This document shows positions 48,343 through 61,200 of a stretch of 64,000 nt of DNA, piece by piece. The stretch comes from Diploscapter coronatus (lineage: Eukaryota > Nematoda > Chromadorea > Rhabditida > Rhabditidae), in assembly GCA_964036155.1 (NCBI GenBank), contig OZ038422.1, positions 72,687,201-72,751,200 on the forward strand, given 5' to 3'. How positions within the stretch are numbered: the stretch's first letter is position 1; each line of letters opens with the position of its first letter. The translations under genes and the position numbers were made by a program. The notes beneath the pieces are model-generated. The model saw only the letters and a list, made by a program, of their open reading frames with translations, had not been told where the DNA came from and did not search any database.

Positions 48343-51300
48343 ATGATTGTCAAAATATTGATCTTGCTGGCTACTTTGTTGGAGATTTCAGGTTCGTTTT
48401 AAAAATCTCATCTATTTTTTACGTTTATTAAAATTTTATTAGCACTTTGAGTAGCTTTTTAAGATTTACATGGAAGATAATTTTTTAAAAATTATTTAGA
48501 TCTTTGAGTAAATTTGTAATTTTAGTGAATAACTCACATCACATCGACTAAAATCAAACATTTTAGAACAACACCAAAAACCGTGCGCCCTTCGCAAAGT
48601 TGGTGACCACGCCCACATTTGCGTATGCAATGCGACATACTGCGACTACGCTGAAGTAGGATAGGCAAATTTTACCTCGGATAACAATTTTCAAATTTCC
48701 GATTGATGAGTTTCCACCGAAGAAGGCGGTCATGTATGTCAGTACTAGGGATGGCAAGAGATTCGAAAAATCTTTTCCGGATCGAGTAGAAAAGGATGAA
48801 GGAATGAATCGTGTTCGTGAGTATTTTTTGCTTATAAGTTGGTAAGATTTTATCAATTATGTGAAAGCCCAGACAATTTAGAAACTAAAAATTGATTTTA
48901 AAAAAGTGGATAGAGAGCATAAAAAATATAATTCGATTACGTAATGACGATAGTTTAAACATAAATGTTCAGAAACCTATTCGACGATTCAAATCAACCC
49001 AGAAAAGGTAAAGCAGGAGATTTTCGGATTCGGCGGCGCTTTCACGGATGCAGCAGCAATTCAATGGATGTCAGCCAGAAAAACCGATAGACGATTGGCC
49101 AAAAAACTGACGAAGGCATATTTCTCGAGTGGGGGTAAGTTTCGGGGAAAAATTTTGACCAACTGTTAGAAAACTATCTACCATTACGAAAAAGAAGGAA
49201 AGACATCGGATAATTGAAAAATGACAAGAGAAATAATTTTCGAGAAAGTAAGTTTCGAGCAAATCTATGATCAAGTCTAAATTATTGATGAAAATACATG
49301 GGCCGACTATAAACTAAAACAATCTCAAAAATACCATAATAAGAACTCCAAGATCTTTCCAACATGAATAGCTTAGGTCTTCAATACAACATGGGTCGAG
49401 TTCCTATAGCTAGCTGCGATTTCTCAACTCGGGTCTACAGTTATGACGACGCTCCGGACGATTTCCAAATGACCAATTTCAGTCTTGCGAAGGAAGATGA
49501 ATTCAAAGTTAGTCAATGAAAAACCATGAAGTTCGCGATTTTAGAGAAGGTTCATCAAAGCTGCTATCGAAGAAATCGAAAAGTCAACGCAGAAGAAAGC
49601 TGGACTTCATCAAAATGTCAAGGGAAATGATAATTCGCTATGGCTATTCGGATCACCTTGGAGCGCTCCAGCGTGGATGAAGGTAGGCTAATTGTAAGAC
49701 TGATGACCCAGAAACCAACCTCATACCCATTTTCTAAAATTATTTTGTCTATAATGAGGTTTTCTAGATACATCCTTCTAGGCTTCACTAGATGGTACTC
49801 ACCATAGAAATGAAATTTTAGCAGACCAAGAAAATGTCAGGAGGTGGTCACTTGATCAACTCTACACAATACTGGCAGGCCTATGCTCTCTACTTCTACA
49901 AGTAACTCTTCTCAGTTTTTACCCTATATCTAAAAATCCAGATTCTTCACGACGTTCGACGTCCCGTGGTGGGGCATGACGATTGAAAATGAGCCCGACA
50001 TAGCTACATTAGACTGGAGTTGGCAAGCACTTCAATTCAGTGCTGAGGAAATGAGGTAAGTACTTCGTAATCTGATGATCATCTTCAAGGAGTTTTAGGG
50101 ATTTCTTGAAGAACTATCTAGGTCCGACGCTGAAGAAGTTGCCATTCGATTTGAAGATCATGATTCTGGACGGAGGAATGAGTAGTCTACCGAGCTGGGC
50201 AGATACGGTAGGTTGAAGATGATTTCGGCATTATTTTTCTGAAATTAACCGATAAACAACGCAGATTTTGATTCATATTTTTTATCATGTTGCTATTTCA
50301 TAACGACCCACTGAATGGAGCACGATTATTTCGTTCAGTAGAGAGTCATCTATCATCTGAAAATCGTGCAAATTTACAATTCCATAACCTAGAATCTCAT
50401 CTAGAGTTTTGAACCTCAGATCTACAACGACCCAGTCGCAACCAAGTTCACCTCTGGAGCTGCGATTCATTGGTACGGATATACGCATGCTTGCGCCAAG
50501 TACTTGAATGACACGAACCACAATCATCCGGATAAATTCATACTTGCTACCGAAGTTTTCTAGCTTGGTCATATCTTTCTAGTCGGTATTTTCAGGCCTG
50601 TGCGGGTTGGGCCGAAGGTGATCGTGGCGTGAAGTTGGGTAGTTGGGAACGAGCGGAGGACTATGCAGATAATATCATCATGGTAGGAGCTTTATAATTA
50701 GACTTCGGTGGACACTGAATAATATCATAGTTTAATATTCGATCGAACACATCAAGCGTTGAAACGCATGACGAAAGAACTGCTAACTGACTATCAAAAT
50801 CTGTTCATGGTTGATGTTAAAATGTTTACTTATCACAACGTTCATTCACGAAATTAACTACATGATAATTAGTTTAATATCATTCGTTGAAACCTAAAAT
50901 GAAAATCGTGAATAATAGAAATTTAGGACCTAAAAAATTATGTCAGAGGCTGGGTCGACTGGAATCTGATTCTCGACACGAATGGAGGACCTAACTGGGC
51001 TAAGAACTTCGTCGATGCACCAATTCTCTACAACGGAACTGAATTCTATAAGCAGCCAATTTATTATGTATTGGGACATGTTAGGTCAGAAATTTATTCT
51101 TATCATTTAGAAACTTCGTGACACCATAACTTGTACAAATGAAGAGAAATAGTAGTATCGTATAACGAGGTACCAAAATGGTATATTTTCACGAAATCTT
51201 GATATTTAGCAAGTTCATCCCACGAGGTTCAACCATAATCGATGCTAGTGTGAAGCATTCTGGAAACGACTCCGGACTTCAAGTTCTAACAGCGATGACC

Positions 51301-51447
51301 CCAAGCAACAACCTCGTGTCCGTAATATTAAACAAGGAAGACTACCAAGTGACCTCATATCTTCAAATTGGAAAATCATCAAATGAAAGATACGCCATCA
51401 AAGTACCACCTCGATCTATTGCTACGGTGGCTTTTAATCCGAATTAA
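48343..51447 (+). CDS. Lysosomal glucosylceramidase (glycoside hydrolase 30)
   Basis: Thirteen exons close in phase and give 535 aa (human GBA1 precursor: 536). Exons: 48343-48391, 48567-48655, 48711-48816, 48973-49134, 49377-49507, 49545-49682, 49825-49901, 49942-50055, 50099-50207, 50405-50554, 50596-50682, 50927-51084, 51210-51447. It hydrolyses glucosylceramide to glucose and ceramide in the lysosome. Landmarks: signal peptide [74 protein letters not shown]; acid/base Glu268 in [22 protein letters not shown]; nucleophile Glu375 in [46 protein letters not shown]. elegans has four gba genes, so I do not choose a number. The acceptor before 48711 (GATGAG) is weak compared with all others, so that junction is the least certain. 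Confidence 0.95.
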
Positions 51448-52046
51448 AAATAATCGTTTTAAAATTTGTATGTTTCAGAAATGTTGTTAGCAATAAACGT
51501 ACTTCGCTAGTGAGTTGTTGCGCCAAAGCCTCAGTTTTATTTTAAAAGAAAAATTATTATCTAAAAATCTCATGACATCGCTGTACGTCAGGAAGCATAG
51601 ATATGATAGAGAAAGGAAAATTAGAAAAGCAGCCACATAGACACCAGACGAAATAGTGTGATGAGAGATAGCCTATCAGAGTCTACCCTACCCTAATCTT
51701 ATACTAATTCGCCTACTGACTAGCTGACTACTTTTCTTAATCGTTTAGAGTCATATCACGATGCTATAAAATTTTCAGAATGTATTTTTCGATACATTTT
51801 AAAATTTTTGTCACATGATATTATTTAACAAGAATTCCCCATCAATAAACTAATTCTCGAGTTCAACTTTGCAAAACGTATTTGATCGTTTGTCGATGAA
51901 AATAGAACAACTCGAAATGTCCCCGTATCACAGATTAATTGATAGATGAAATCGACGAAAGTGCGCATTGGGAAAGGTCACTAGACTCATTCAGTTCTCG
52001 TCTTTTAGTTTTATTGTTAAACACTGCATTTTTTCTGATTCCAACT
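51448..52046. other. Intergenic, AT-rich
   Basis: The glucosylceramidase 3' UTR (an AATAAAC-like signal near 51491) and the promoter of the His/Tyr-rich gene presumably lie here. A GCGAAATAG-related motif occurs near 51649. No gene seen. Confidence 0.45.
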
Positions 52047-53000
52047 ATGAACTTGTGTGTACTTATTTTATTAATAGTCGGATGTAAGTTAATAGTTTTA
52101 TGCAAAGTTATATCTATCATGATAGGCAGTGCCCGGATCTACGAAAAACACTTTCGGAACTCTTCATTTTAGGAGCCTTTTAGCGGGAAGAAAGTTTCTA
52201 TAGAAGGCTTTCGCCGAGGCTCTGAGAGTTTCGTGGACCCGAGCACAGATCTTCAATACTGGGAAGTGTTCAAATGAACATGTTATACGTGAAGTTTAAG
52301 TTCGCTTGGTTACTTCCAGTAGGGTAAAATAGATCCAAAATTTAAGGGTACCAGAATTTTTTTTATTAATTTCAGTGGTATCTGCGAGAAGAGGAAGTCA
52401 TTCTCACCATCATAGCCATCATACAAGCCACTTCTCACATATGCACCATTTGCATTCGTTCCATCATAGACACCATCATGTAAGATTTTTCAAAATATGT
52501 ATCAAATTATTTGAAATTAATAGTTATTATTTTGAATGTTCAATTCACTCATGGTATCTGTTACTGTCAATATTATTAGCCATGGATTTGTAAAATTGCC
52601 ACAATCCTTTAAGTGTATATAAAAATAATTTGCATTTCAGATGGATTTTTTTTGTAAATAATAATAATTCTCGCCCTAGATTTCAATCGAAAACTAAACC
52701 AAAAGCAAGATAATCACCTTAGTTTCACGATATCTAAATTTTTAGCACCATGGCCCCAGATTCCATTCTCGGTTCTGGGGTGGATCCTCATCTGGTAATT
52801 CAGGAGAAAGCTACGATTATAGTGGATACAACCAGAATTACTACAACTACTATCCGGGCTATCAAAATATCTATTATCAATATCAGCAAACCTATCCAAA
52901 CTACTACCAATACCAAACCTATCCTGGGTATAATTATGGTAATTATTACCAACGCTATAACTATGTTAATTATCCGCAAGGCTACTATAATTATGGCTAA
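52047..53000 (+). CDS. Secreted His-rich and Tyr/Asn/Gln-rich low-complexity protein
   Basis: Three exons close in phase (52047-52083, 52376-52479, 52746-53000), giving 131 aa. Residues 1-16, MNLCVLILLIVGLVSA, form a clear signal peptide with an AXA-like cleavage site before RRGSHS. Residues about 20-50 are mostly histidine in short clusters (SHHHSHHTSHFSHMHHLHSF, HRHHHHH). After a Gly/Ser linker (WGGSSSGNSGE), the last 60 residues are repeats rich in Tyr, Asn, Gln and Gly (NYYNYYPGY, YYQYQQTYPNYY, YNYGNYYQRYNY), ending YYNYG. No known family was recognised. Composition suggests metal binding (His) plus an extracellular-matrix, cuticle or antimicrobial-type Tyr-rich tail; that is inference. 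The His and Tyr parts are on separate exons. Confidence 0.8.
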
Positions 53001-53687
53001 ACTGTCCATAAATTTTTATTCTGTCATATAGAAATCTTTGAATATTCGAGATCTGAAACGTCCATATAAAGCAATATGCCTTAATAAAATGAGAAACCAA
53101 TAATACCAATAAATTGCACGAATCAAATTATGACTAGAGTGTAAGTAAAATTATTGGCCGGTTTAAGAGAATGAGTTTGTTCATGAAGTAGAGGAATTTG
53201 TAATAAACCTATCAGAAACTGTCTATATACAGAAAAATAGAGCTCCTTTTAAATAACATTTTACATCCTCGGAAGTAGGGGTTGATTTTGTGTTGTTACA
53301 AGAGTGTTCCGTTCAATTCTAGGCTCAAGTTGTTCGTAGATTAAGACCAGTTCGAGCTTAACTTTTATATTCATAATTGGAACGTTTAATTTGAGTTAAA
53401 TTTTGTAGAATGAGCGTCCGAGTTATTAATTAGTAAAGTTGTTGTTATTATTGATTGGAGAGAACACGTCAATATTCAAAAATTACGCTATTCGTCTCGT
53501 TTCTCTTCTACGCAACGCACAACTTTTGGTAGAAGCATCGGTTTGGAAAAAGAAAAAAAACTGCTCATTGCTTCCCATAACAAGCTCGATTCAATGGCAT
53601 AAGTTTAAACACGTTTTCTTCAGTTTCACAAAATCACTTGCAGGGCCTAGTTATAATGGTGTTAGTGTTTGTGTGATATATCCATTT
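53001..53687. other. Intergenic, convergent 3' ends
   Basis: Lies between the stop of the His/Tyr-rich gene and the stop of the minus-strand GOLGA7-like gene. An AATAAAAT signal near 53085 could serve the plus-strand gene. Nothing else recognised. Confidence 0.5.
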
Positions 53688-54649
53688 TTAATTGTTTAAA
53701 TTTACCACTCGATAAGCCTTCTGATTCGGGTTTTCAATGTAAATGCCTCGAGGAACGAATTCTTCTCGATTAACCCTTTCGATCCAAACGTCCAAATCAT
53801 CTAATTGCTTATAGGTTATTGGTTTAGAGAAGAATCTTAATTTTTATCACATTTTCTTGAACTTTTCAGCTACTTTTTACCTATTCAAGTTACAAGTGAA
53901 ACAGCCAATTAGAGTCTGACCAATGTGGGCCCAAGTTACGTGCTCGATAGTCGAAAATCGTATGTTTAATTCGGCTATAAACGCGTTCCACATAGTCACG
54001 TCTAACTGAAAACTTAAAAATTTTTCAGAGAAATGGGAGAAAATTGGGGGAATTAAGAGGAACTTATTTTGGTGCTTTTCTAAGTTATAGCCTATAAATT
54101 TTCACCAATATGTTAGCCGTATAACGTTAACGTGCGTAGTTTTTCTACAGTGCGAGTATTATTCTTCGAAATATATATGATTTTCTAAATTTGAATTGCG
54201 CATTGCGATGTTAGTCGCGTCGTAAAAGTGAAATTTAACGATATATCTTATCCCATAATTGCTCACAACATACCATATTAGACAAGTCTAGTGGGTATTC
54301 CTCCTGAAATCGAATGCATCTGTTCTCCGTCCAGTCTCTTTGAATGCAGACTCGCCGCTTGTCGTGCAAGGTTATTCTTCTCAAAGGCCGATCGTCCATA
54401 CGGGTTGGAGTACCAGCTAAAATTAATTTATTCTAAGTTTCAATATTTATGATGAAAAATATGCAAAACATAGCGATAATGTTAAACTTTTCTGTTCATC
54501 TTATATGAACTTATTAAATATTTTAAAAGAAAGATAAGATATTAAATTTAATGTCTATTAGTACCCGCATTGGCGATCCTTTTAGCTGCCTTACTATTCG
54601 ATTTCTGCCGAATACCATTGTCGTTTGAAAGATGCCGATCTTTAGGCAT
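53688..54649 (-). CDS. GOLGA7/Erf4-family palmitoyltransferase cofactor
   Basis: Four exons close in phase (54565-54649, 54274-54416, 53881-54005, 53688-53835), giving 166 aa. Conserved Erf4-domain blocks: RRVCIQRDWTENRCIRFQEE (family: V-V-ERDYS-GT-C-FQ), DVTMWNAFIAELN, TLIGCFTCNLN and LDVWIERVNREEFVPRGIYI, ending ENPNQKAYRVVNLNN. The last block matches the -NEK-F-PRGLLL- end of GOLGA7. In yeast and animals this family partners DHHC palmitoyltransferases (Erf2, DHHC9) at Golgi/ER and plasma membranes, including for Ras. The N-terminal 35 residues (MPKDRHLSNDNGIRQKSNSK...) are polar, probably disordered, and make it longer than human GOLGA7 (137 aa). Confidence 0.85.
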
Positions 54650-55286
54650 TTTTCTATCTGAAGTGTAAAAATATGAAGACTAAAATCCGAAAAATAATCA
54701 GGTAATCTCATGGTTTAGAACCATTTGTATGAAAGTCATAAAAAGCATTCGTGAGTTTATTAGCAAATTAAGAATTTCATAGTATCAAAAATTACACAAA
54801 ATCGCAATTTCAACAGCATTGAAATGAAATGAAGTAGAGAAGATAAGTTCAAAAAATAAGTTCACCAAAAGATTCCTTGATACAACGAATTCAGATCAAA
54901 AATACTCAGCTGCTATGATACAAAAGATCGAATTTTGAACTATAAATTAAAGATAGAATAAATAACAACAAAAATGTTCGATAAATTATTCTATATATCT
55001 GTCAAAATGCCTTACCCAGTTCATATTCGATTCTAACAACAAGTATTCCATCAATAACAAGTCTCCCTTTATAAACATCTTAGGAATTTCAAATCATTGT
55101 GATATAGTTCAGAAAAAGATATCTTCAAGATAATATTTAGAATGTCATTCACGAGATCTAGAAAAATAAACCAAATCAGTACGATAAAATCCAATGAAAA
55201 CTAGATCTAGAAATTCTCGCAAGATTTACATTATTTATCGTACTACTTTATTAATAGCCAGATTTGATCTATCCTTAAAAATCGCG
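54650..55286. other. Intergenic between GOLGA7-like start and MED12-like 3' end
   Basis: AT-rich, no gene visible. Both neighbours are on the minus strand, so it holds the MED12-like 3' UTR and the promoter of the GOLGA7-like gene. Confidence 0.5.
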
Positions 55287-58200
55287 TTATCTCTGATATC
55301 CCTGATTGGGATTGCCCTGGTAGTTGTGCTGTTGTTGCATCATGCCCTGATTACCGTAGGCGCCTTGTCTGAATTGCTGCTGTTGGGCCATTTGAGCACG
55401 TTGCTGCTGGGCCTGTTGCATATTCGCTGGGTGATCGCCCTGATAACCGCCCATCATCCTGAAAGTTGATTAAATTAGGTTATGTTTCAAGAAATTTCAG
55501 AGGCAAAGATGATGATCTGCATTGAGTTGATAGACAGCAGGGGTTGATAAAGTTAAAATATTATTGCTCATGAAAGTAATTTTACGAGAGCTAGTTGAAG
55601 ATCAGACAGATAAGTTTCAAGATTATACATATTCTTTCAGGTTTCACAAATGATATTACTTACGCCCTATCCTCGTTGAAAATAATTAGAAATTTAACTA
55701 TTATATCTAGTCATTTTTTTAAAATAAAAATTGAAATTTCAGATACGCTCCAAAATTATGCCTAACTTGTCGCTTTTTTACTCGAAGTTAGTTTTCGCAT
55801 GTGATCGAGGAGTAAAATCGCTTACTGTTGTTGTTGATAATACTGTTGCTGTTGTTGTTGTTGTTGTTGTTGCTGTTGCATTTGGTGATGTTGGGGGTAG
55901 GCTTGCTGAGGGCCGCCTTGTTGATGAGACATTTGATCCGATCCGGACATTCCTGAATTTATTTTCACTTTTTATTTCTTAGCGGTATTATTTGGGCCTT
56001 AATCTGGAAGGCGCAATGTGGCGCACGGTTATTTTCGCTGATTAGAAAAATGAGAAATAGCATAAAAGAAAAAGAATAGAGAAAGAAAATTTTCTTCTGT
56101 CAAGAGTCAGGACGCCGTGTTACTGCTTTTCCATTTAGATTTAAGTCAATAAATAAATAGAGACCACGCTATCTTTAGAAACATGACTAATAATTAGGTT
56201 TTTTTATGGAAATTTTCAAGATGAAATTTACCCTGTTGTCCCTGCATGTCATAATGCCCCGCTCCATAATTCCCTTGTTGACCTTGGAATCCGGCTTGAG
56301 CCTGACGTTGCTGCTGCATCATCGCTATTTGCTGTTGTTGGCTCTAAAATTTCAAAAATTGAATCTTTTTTGGATAACGAATCTGATATCGGATATGTTT
56401 TATAAAAACGAAAGCTAGAGTTCGTTAAATTCACTTTTATTAGACAAATAGTTGATCAGATCATCCAGTAACCAAAATAGGCATACAACATGATTTAGAC
56501 ATCATTTTAGCAAGTTTGATAATGTTTCAGAAAATTTGGAGATTTGATATTTTCAAGTTTAAAATTAATAGACATTTTCTATTCCCGTCGATTAAAAATA
56601 TTTCGAATAAAATAAATCCGAGAAATATACCTGAGCCATTTGCTGCCTTCCAGCCCCAGGACCCATCTGTCTTTGCTGTTGTTGAGGCATCGCACCATGC
56701 CCAGCCTGAGTCTGATGGCCTTGTTGCAAATGCATTTGATGCGAGGCTTGGGCTTGGGAGGTTTGCATGTGAGCGCCTGAAAAAGATTAGTTTGAGAACA
56801 TAGGATTTTCAAAATTCTAGCTGCAAATAAAGTGGGTCATTTTATAATTTTCAGATAAGTTTCATGATCACTCAAATGAAATTTGATGAGGAATATTTGA
56901 TTGGCCCAATTTTGGGCATATCATAATAACAAATTGAGTAACGTTTCGCAAATTATGGGGTGTGAAAATTTGAAAATACAATATTTGATTTATCGATGAG
57001 AGTGGGGATTCACCATAGTTCGAACTCTCCAAGTCACTCCTGGAGGAGAATTGTCCTTGTTGGTTCCGGGGTTGTGGTCCGGCCTGACCCATTCCAGGTC
57101 CGGGATGAGAAACGGGCACGTTTTGCTGCTGCTGCTGCTGGGACTGTTGGGCTTGGGACTGAAATTCGGAAATCGTTTCATCTCTTAATTATTACTACAA
57201 ATTGAGACCACTGAAGAGAAGGCTATTCGTCGGAAATATGTTATGTTTTGAAGCATAATAACATTTCTCGAATAATGATAAATCGCTTGAAAACTAAAGC
57301 GAGATTCAAGATAAAGCTACTCATCAAAATATGTATTCCCCCGAAACAACATTTGTCTAACGATGATAATTATCTATGAAGAAGTCCCAACTGAAGTGAA
57401 GACCAAATCTTTGAAACGTAGATATTTTTTTTTTTTTGAAAAAATAAAACTGACCTGATAATGTTGCTGCTGCTGCTGCTGTTGATGAATATTTGCAGAA
57501 CTCGCCCTCTGTCCTTGTCCTTGAGCAAATCCACCTCCAGATGAAGTTTGAGGCAAGGGTTGACCCATGTTATTGGCGCCGTATTCTGAAAAGACAAGTT
57601 TATTCTCTAAATCGTAGTCAAGTTTCCGAGAATAAGCACTTTGAAAGCCCAATGTTTTCTATGGTAAAGCGAAAGCTTTCGCTAAATTTCAAAATGTTAC
57701 CTTGTTTGATATTGAAATGCTGCTGTTGTTGCTGGCTTTGAGCCTGTTGCTGCTGTTGATACATTTGCGCATTCGGAGTGTTCGACTGTCTTTCGACGAT
57801 TTCCTGAAGATATGTGTGTTATGAATTTGCCCAAATTTAGTATGCGTTAAGAATTTCAAAGAAAATTCGCCACATCCTATAATTGATGTTCAGTTGACTG
57901 AACTATGCGATTTTAATAATATCAAAACTCGATTTATGTCAATTTCCGACTACAGTATACCTGTTTGATCCGCATCTTCGTCGTGTCGATTGGCTGAGTC
58001 TGAGTTGGCGGTGCTTGATGAGTGGCCGCAGCTTGTGCCTCAGCTCCAGATGGACCGGAGATGCTTCCACCCCTCTCATCCTTTCGCTGCATCCGATCCG
58101 TGGCTAGCTTGGCGAGCTTGCTTCGGGCCTCGGGATTAATGGTATGTCCCTGTCCAGTACCACCACTCGCTGCCGCAGCTGATTGTTGAGCATGCTGAGG

Positions 58201-61200
58201 ATGGGATGCATGGTGAGTTGATGCCTGAATCTGCCACCATAAAAAACAACAACAAAAAACTTTCTCCTAAAAATAAATTATGTACGTTTCAATTTTACAC
58301 CAAATAAAATGATTTCTATTCTTCGGTAATGCCATCATTTTCTCTTAAACCTAGTCAAAAATGCGAAATTTCAAGAAAGACGAATGATTTTGAGAATTTC
58401 AATGTTCTCCTTACATGTTGCATATGCATTTGTTGCTGATCAGCGAGTGGTTGTTGTGATTGGCTTTGCATAGCCTGTTGTTGGATGTGGGCTTGGGTGG
58501 TCATCGGCTGAGGGTGAGTGGGGAGTTGGGCCTGAATATTTTTACAAGTTATGACAGAGTATGCTCATTTTTCCTCAACTTTAACGCATATGTTAGTTTT
58601 TCTTGAGACATAACAAATTATTACGAATTTCAAGTGATAGAATTTTATGGAAATTCCCCAAGTAGTAAGGCATATTCAAGAAGGAGGCAATGGAGAGAGA
58701 TAGCTCATGTTTAGAGGCAATTTCACCTAACTACCTTAGTAACTTAACAAATTGTACGTCTTTCGAGACCGATAAGGAGTAATTTTTGATACCTGATGTC
58801 CGGTAGGCAGCGGCCCATATCCCATGGTATGACCTCCTTGAGGCATCGATGAGCCACCCATCTGACCGGCACCAGGCTGGGATGCCTATATTTTGGAAAT
58901 CATAATTTCAAGAACAGGATTCACGCGCTACGATAATCAGCAACTTTAAAAATGCTCGAGATTCGATAGCATTTGCAACGTATTAATTCTTGAAGATCAC
59001 TTGATCAATAATTTCCCATATCACTCTTCAGAAGTATAGAATTAGTCGCGGACTCACTGGCAAATATTCTGGTATTGAGCAGGTGGTTTATTCAGAAAGA
59101 AAAGTTGAAATATATGAAAATTGAATTCGAAAAATACCTGATACATTTGACCCGACTGATAACCACCAGTTTGTTGACCCTGCCAACCGTGTTGCATCTG
59201 CTGCTGTTGCTGAGGATGATAGCCTTGAGGTCCTGATATGAAAATTTGTTTGGATTACTGTAATCTCATCGACTCTTACCAGGTCCCATTCCCCCAGTAG
59301 AAGTGCCAGGGACGAGCGGTTGATCTTTGTCCTGGGTTTTTGAGTTCGTCTAAAATAGAAGCAATCCCAACTTCGAAGGAAAAACACATGGCATATCTTC
59401 GTGGAAGTTTTAAATAAAAAACGACTTTTCGAGCAATGTGCATTGCTTCCAATTTATGTTTTGGTTTTAGAAATTCAAAATATGAAAAGTTGGTGATCGT
59501 GAATTTTAAAAAATATTTCTATTATTACTTTTCCGATGATAGTGAAATTATTTTGATGAGTAAGTGTTTTCAATGTATTCTTTGCTTTCAGGGAACTCAG
59601 GAAATTGTTCGGAATTTCAATTTCCCTTATCTTCGCACTCACCCTTCTTTGTCTGACTCCGCCGCCTCTGGTTGAATTTCCCGAGTTGCGTTTTCTCGTG
59701 CCGCGAGTTTTCGAAATCGGCTCCGGTCCAGGGAGCATTCCAATCGAGCCTGAACAATAGCGAAAATTTCATATCGTTCTAAAACTTGAGTAAAAATTAG
59801 GCAATGAAGTGGTCCTGACATTCACATAATGATGCGTTATTTCAGACTTCACTATACTAAAAATCGCAACTATGCGCAGTCGAATATTCAAAACCATTTG
59901 AATAAAAAATTAAAATTTACCGTGATTATCATCAATATTTCAATGTTATACCTTTACTATCCAACCCTTGCGCATCGTAATGCATGTCCTGTTGTTGCAT
60001 TATTTGTTGGCTCGTCGAAGGATTCATCGTTGGAGGCGTAGCCGTGTTCATCGCTTGCTTCAGCAGGGCTACGTTCGGCTTCTGAAAAGCGTAAAATTGC
60101 ATTCGCAGACCTTTGTAAATTAATTTCTTGCTTATTTCAAACTAATACAATTTTCATCTTATCAACATTTTCTCCCCAAAGCGAAGTTAAAGAAAAATCG
60201 ATTTATTTGAATTCTCTTAGTTCTATGTTTACCTGTTCAAAGTGCACGTTCGAGTCAGAAGACATGGAAGATGGTGTATCTCGATGAGTCTGCATGCTGA
60301 CTGTGTCCACTTTTCGGGGCATCTCAAATTTGGCACTCATAAACTTATCTTTCAAACAAAACTCTTCAAATGCCACACCCTTAGAAGCTGTTCCGTCATT
60401 CTTAGATGTTGTAAATTAAACTCAAATGAATTCCTAACTTTTCAAAATATATGTTTCGAGAAGATCCTCGTCAAATTCCCTATTTTTCAATTAATAACCA
60501 TTCGTAATGACAATCGGCTTTCTAGAAGTGTTCTAATCCAAAATCATGCAGCTTACCGAAGTAACGTAATCCCTAGTCGTCTGCTGTGGCGGCATCACTC
60601 CAACATTTTGCTTCACTTGGTCTTCCGGTTTCACTTCATTCGACGCAGATGACATCACTGATCCACCTCTGGAATCAATTCAGATTATTCGAGTTTGAAA
60701 CTACTTTTAGACTTCGGTTTAAAACGTTAATCATCCTGAAAAATCAAACACTTCATAGATAAGTGATATTATTTCGAGAAATTGTAATCAGGCTTGTCCA
60801 AGATTTACCAATTTCCGTCCAATTTTTCAAAATTCGATCCCCATCCTTGTCCCAGAAAAAGGGAATCTTGGACAAGCTTGATTGTAATGACATCATGTAA
60901 TGCTAATAAGAACTAACTAATGTACACAAATACAATCATAGCATTTAGTTGCTTGCTAATATATGTATATGCTACCTGGCTTGCATCTGCACAGACTCAC
61001 GGGGGTCGATCTCGATTTGCGGAGCAGACAAATATAGGTCATTGCCGGGGTTGTCCATTATTGCCTGAATTCGTTCCATTATATCTTTAGGATTGAAAAA
61101 CCACAAAGCAATAGAAATCCTAATCTTCTATGGTATATGTGGAGAGATTTGAAACACGACTTAATCTTTTGAAAGCCAGAGTGATTAGATATCTTCGTTC

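Noticed and set aside
52750..53031. Thr/Ile-rich frame and its minus-strand counterpart as separate proteins
   Set aside because: They are other-frame shadows of the Tyr-rich exon, whose own frame links to a signal peptide with matching phases.
53688..54650. Mariner/Tc1 transposase on the minus strand
   Set aside because: First impression from the minus-strand exon series; the assembled protein instead matches GOLGA7/Erf4 blocks.
55731..55982. Val-rich plus-strand frame over the TTG repeat
   Set aside because: It is the opposite-strand reading of the MED12-like polyglutamine exon.
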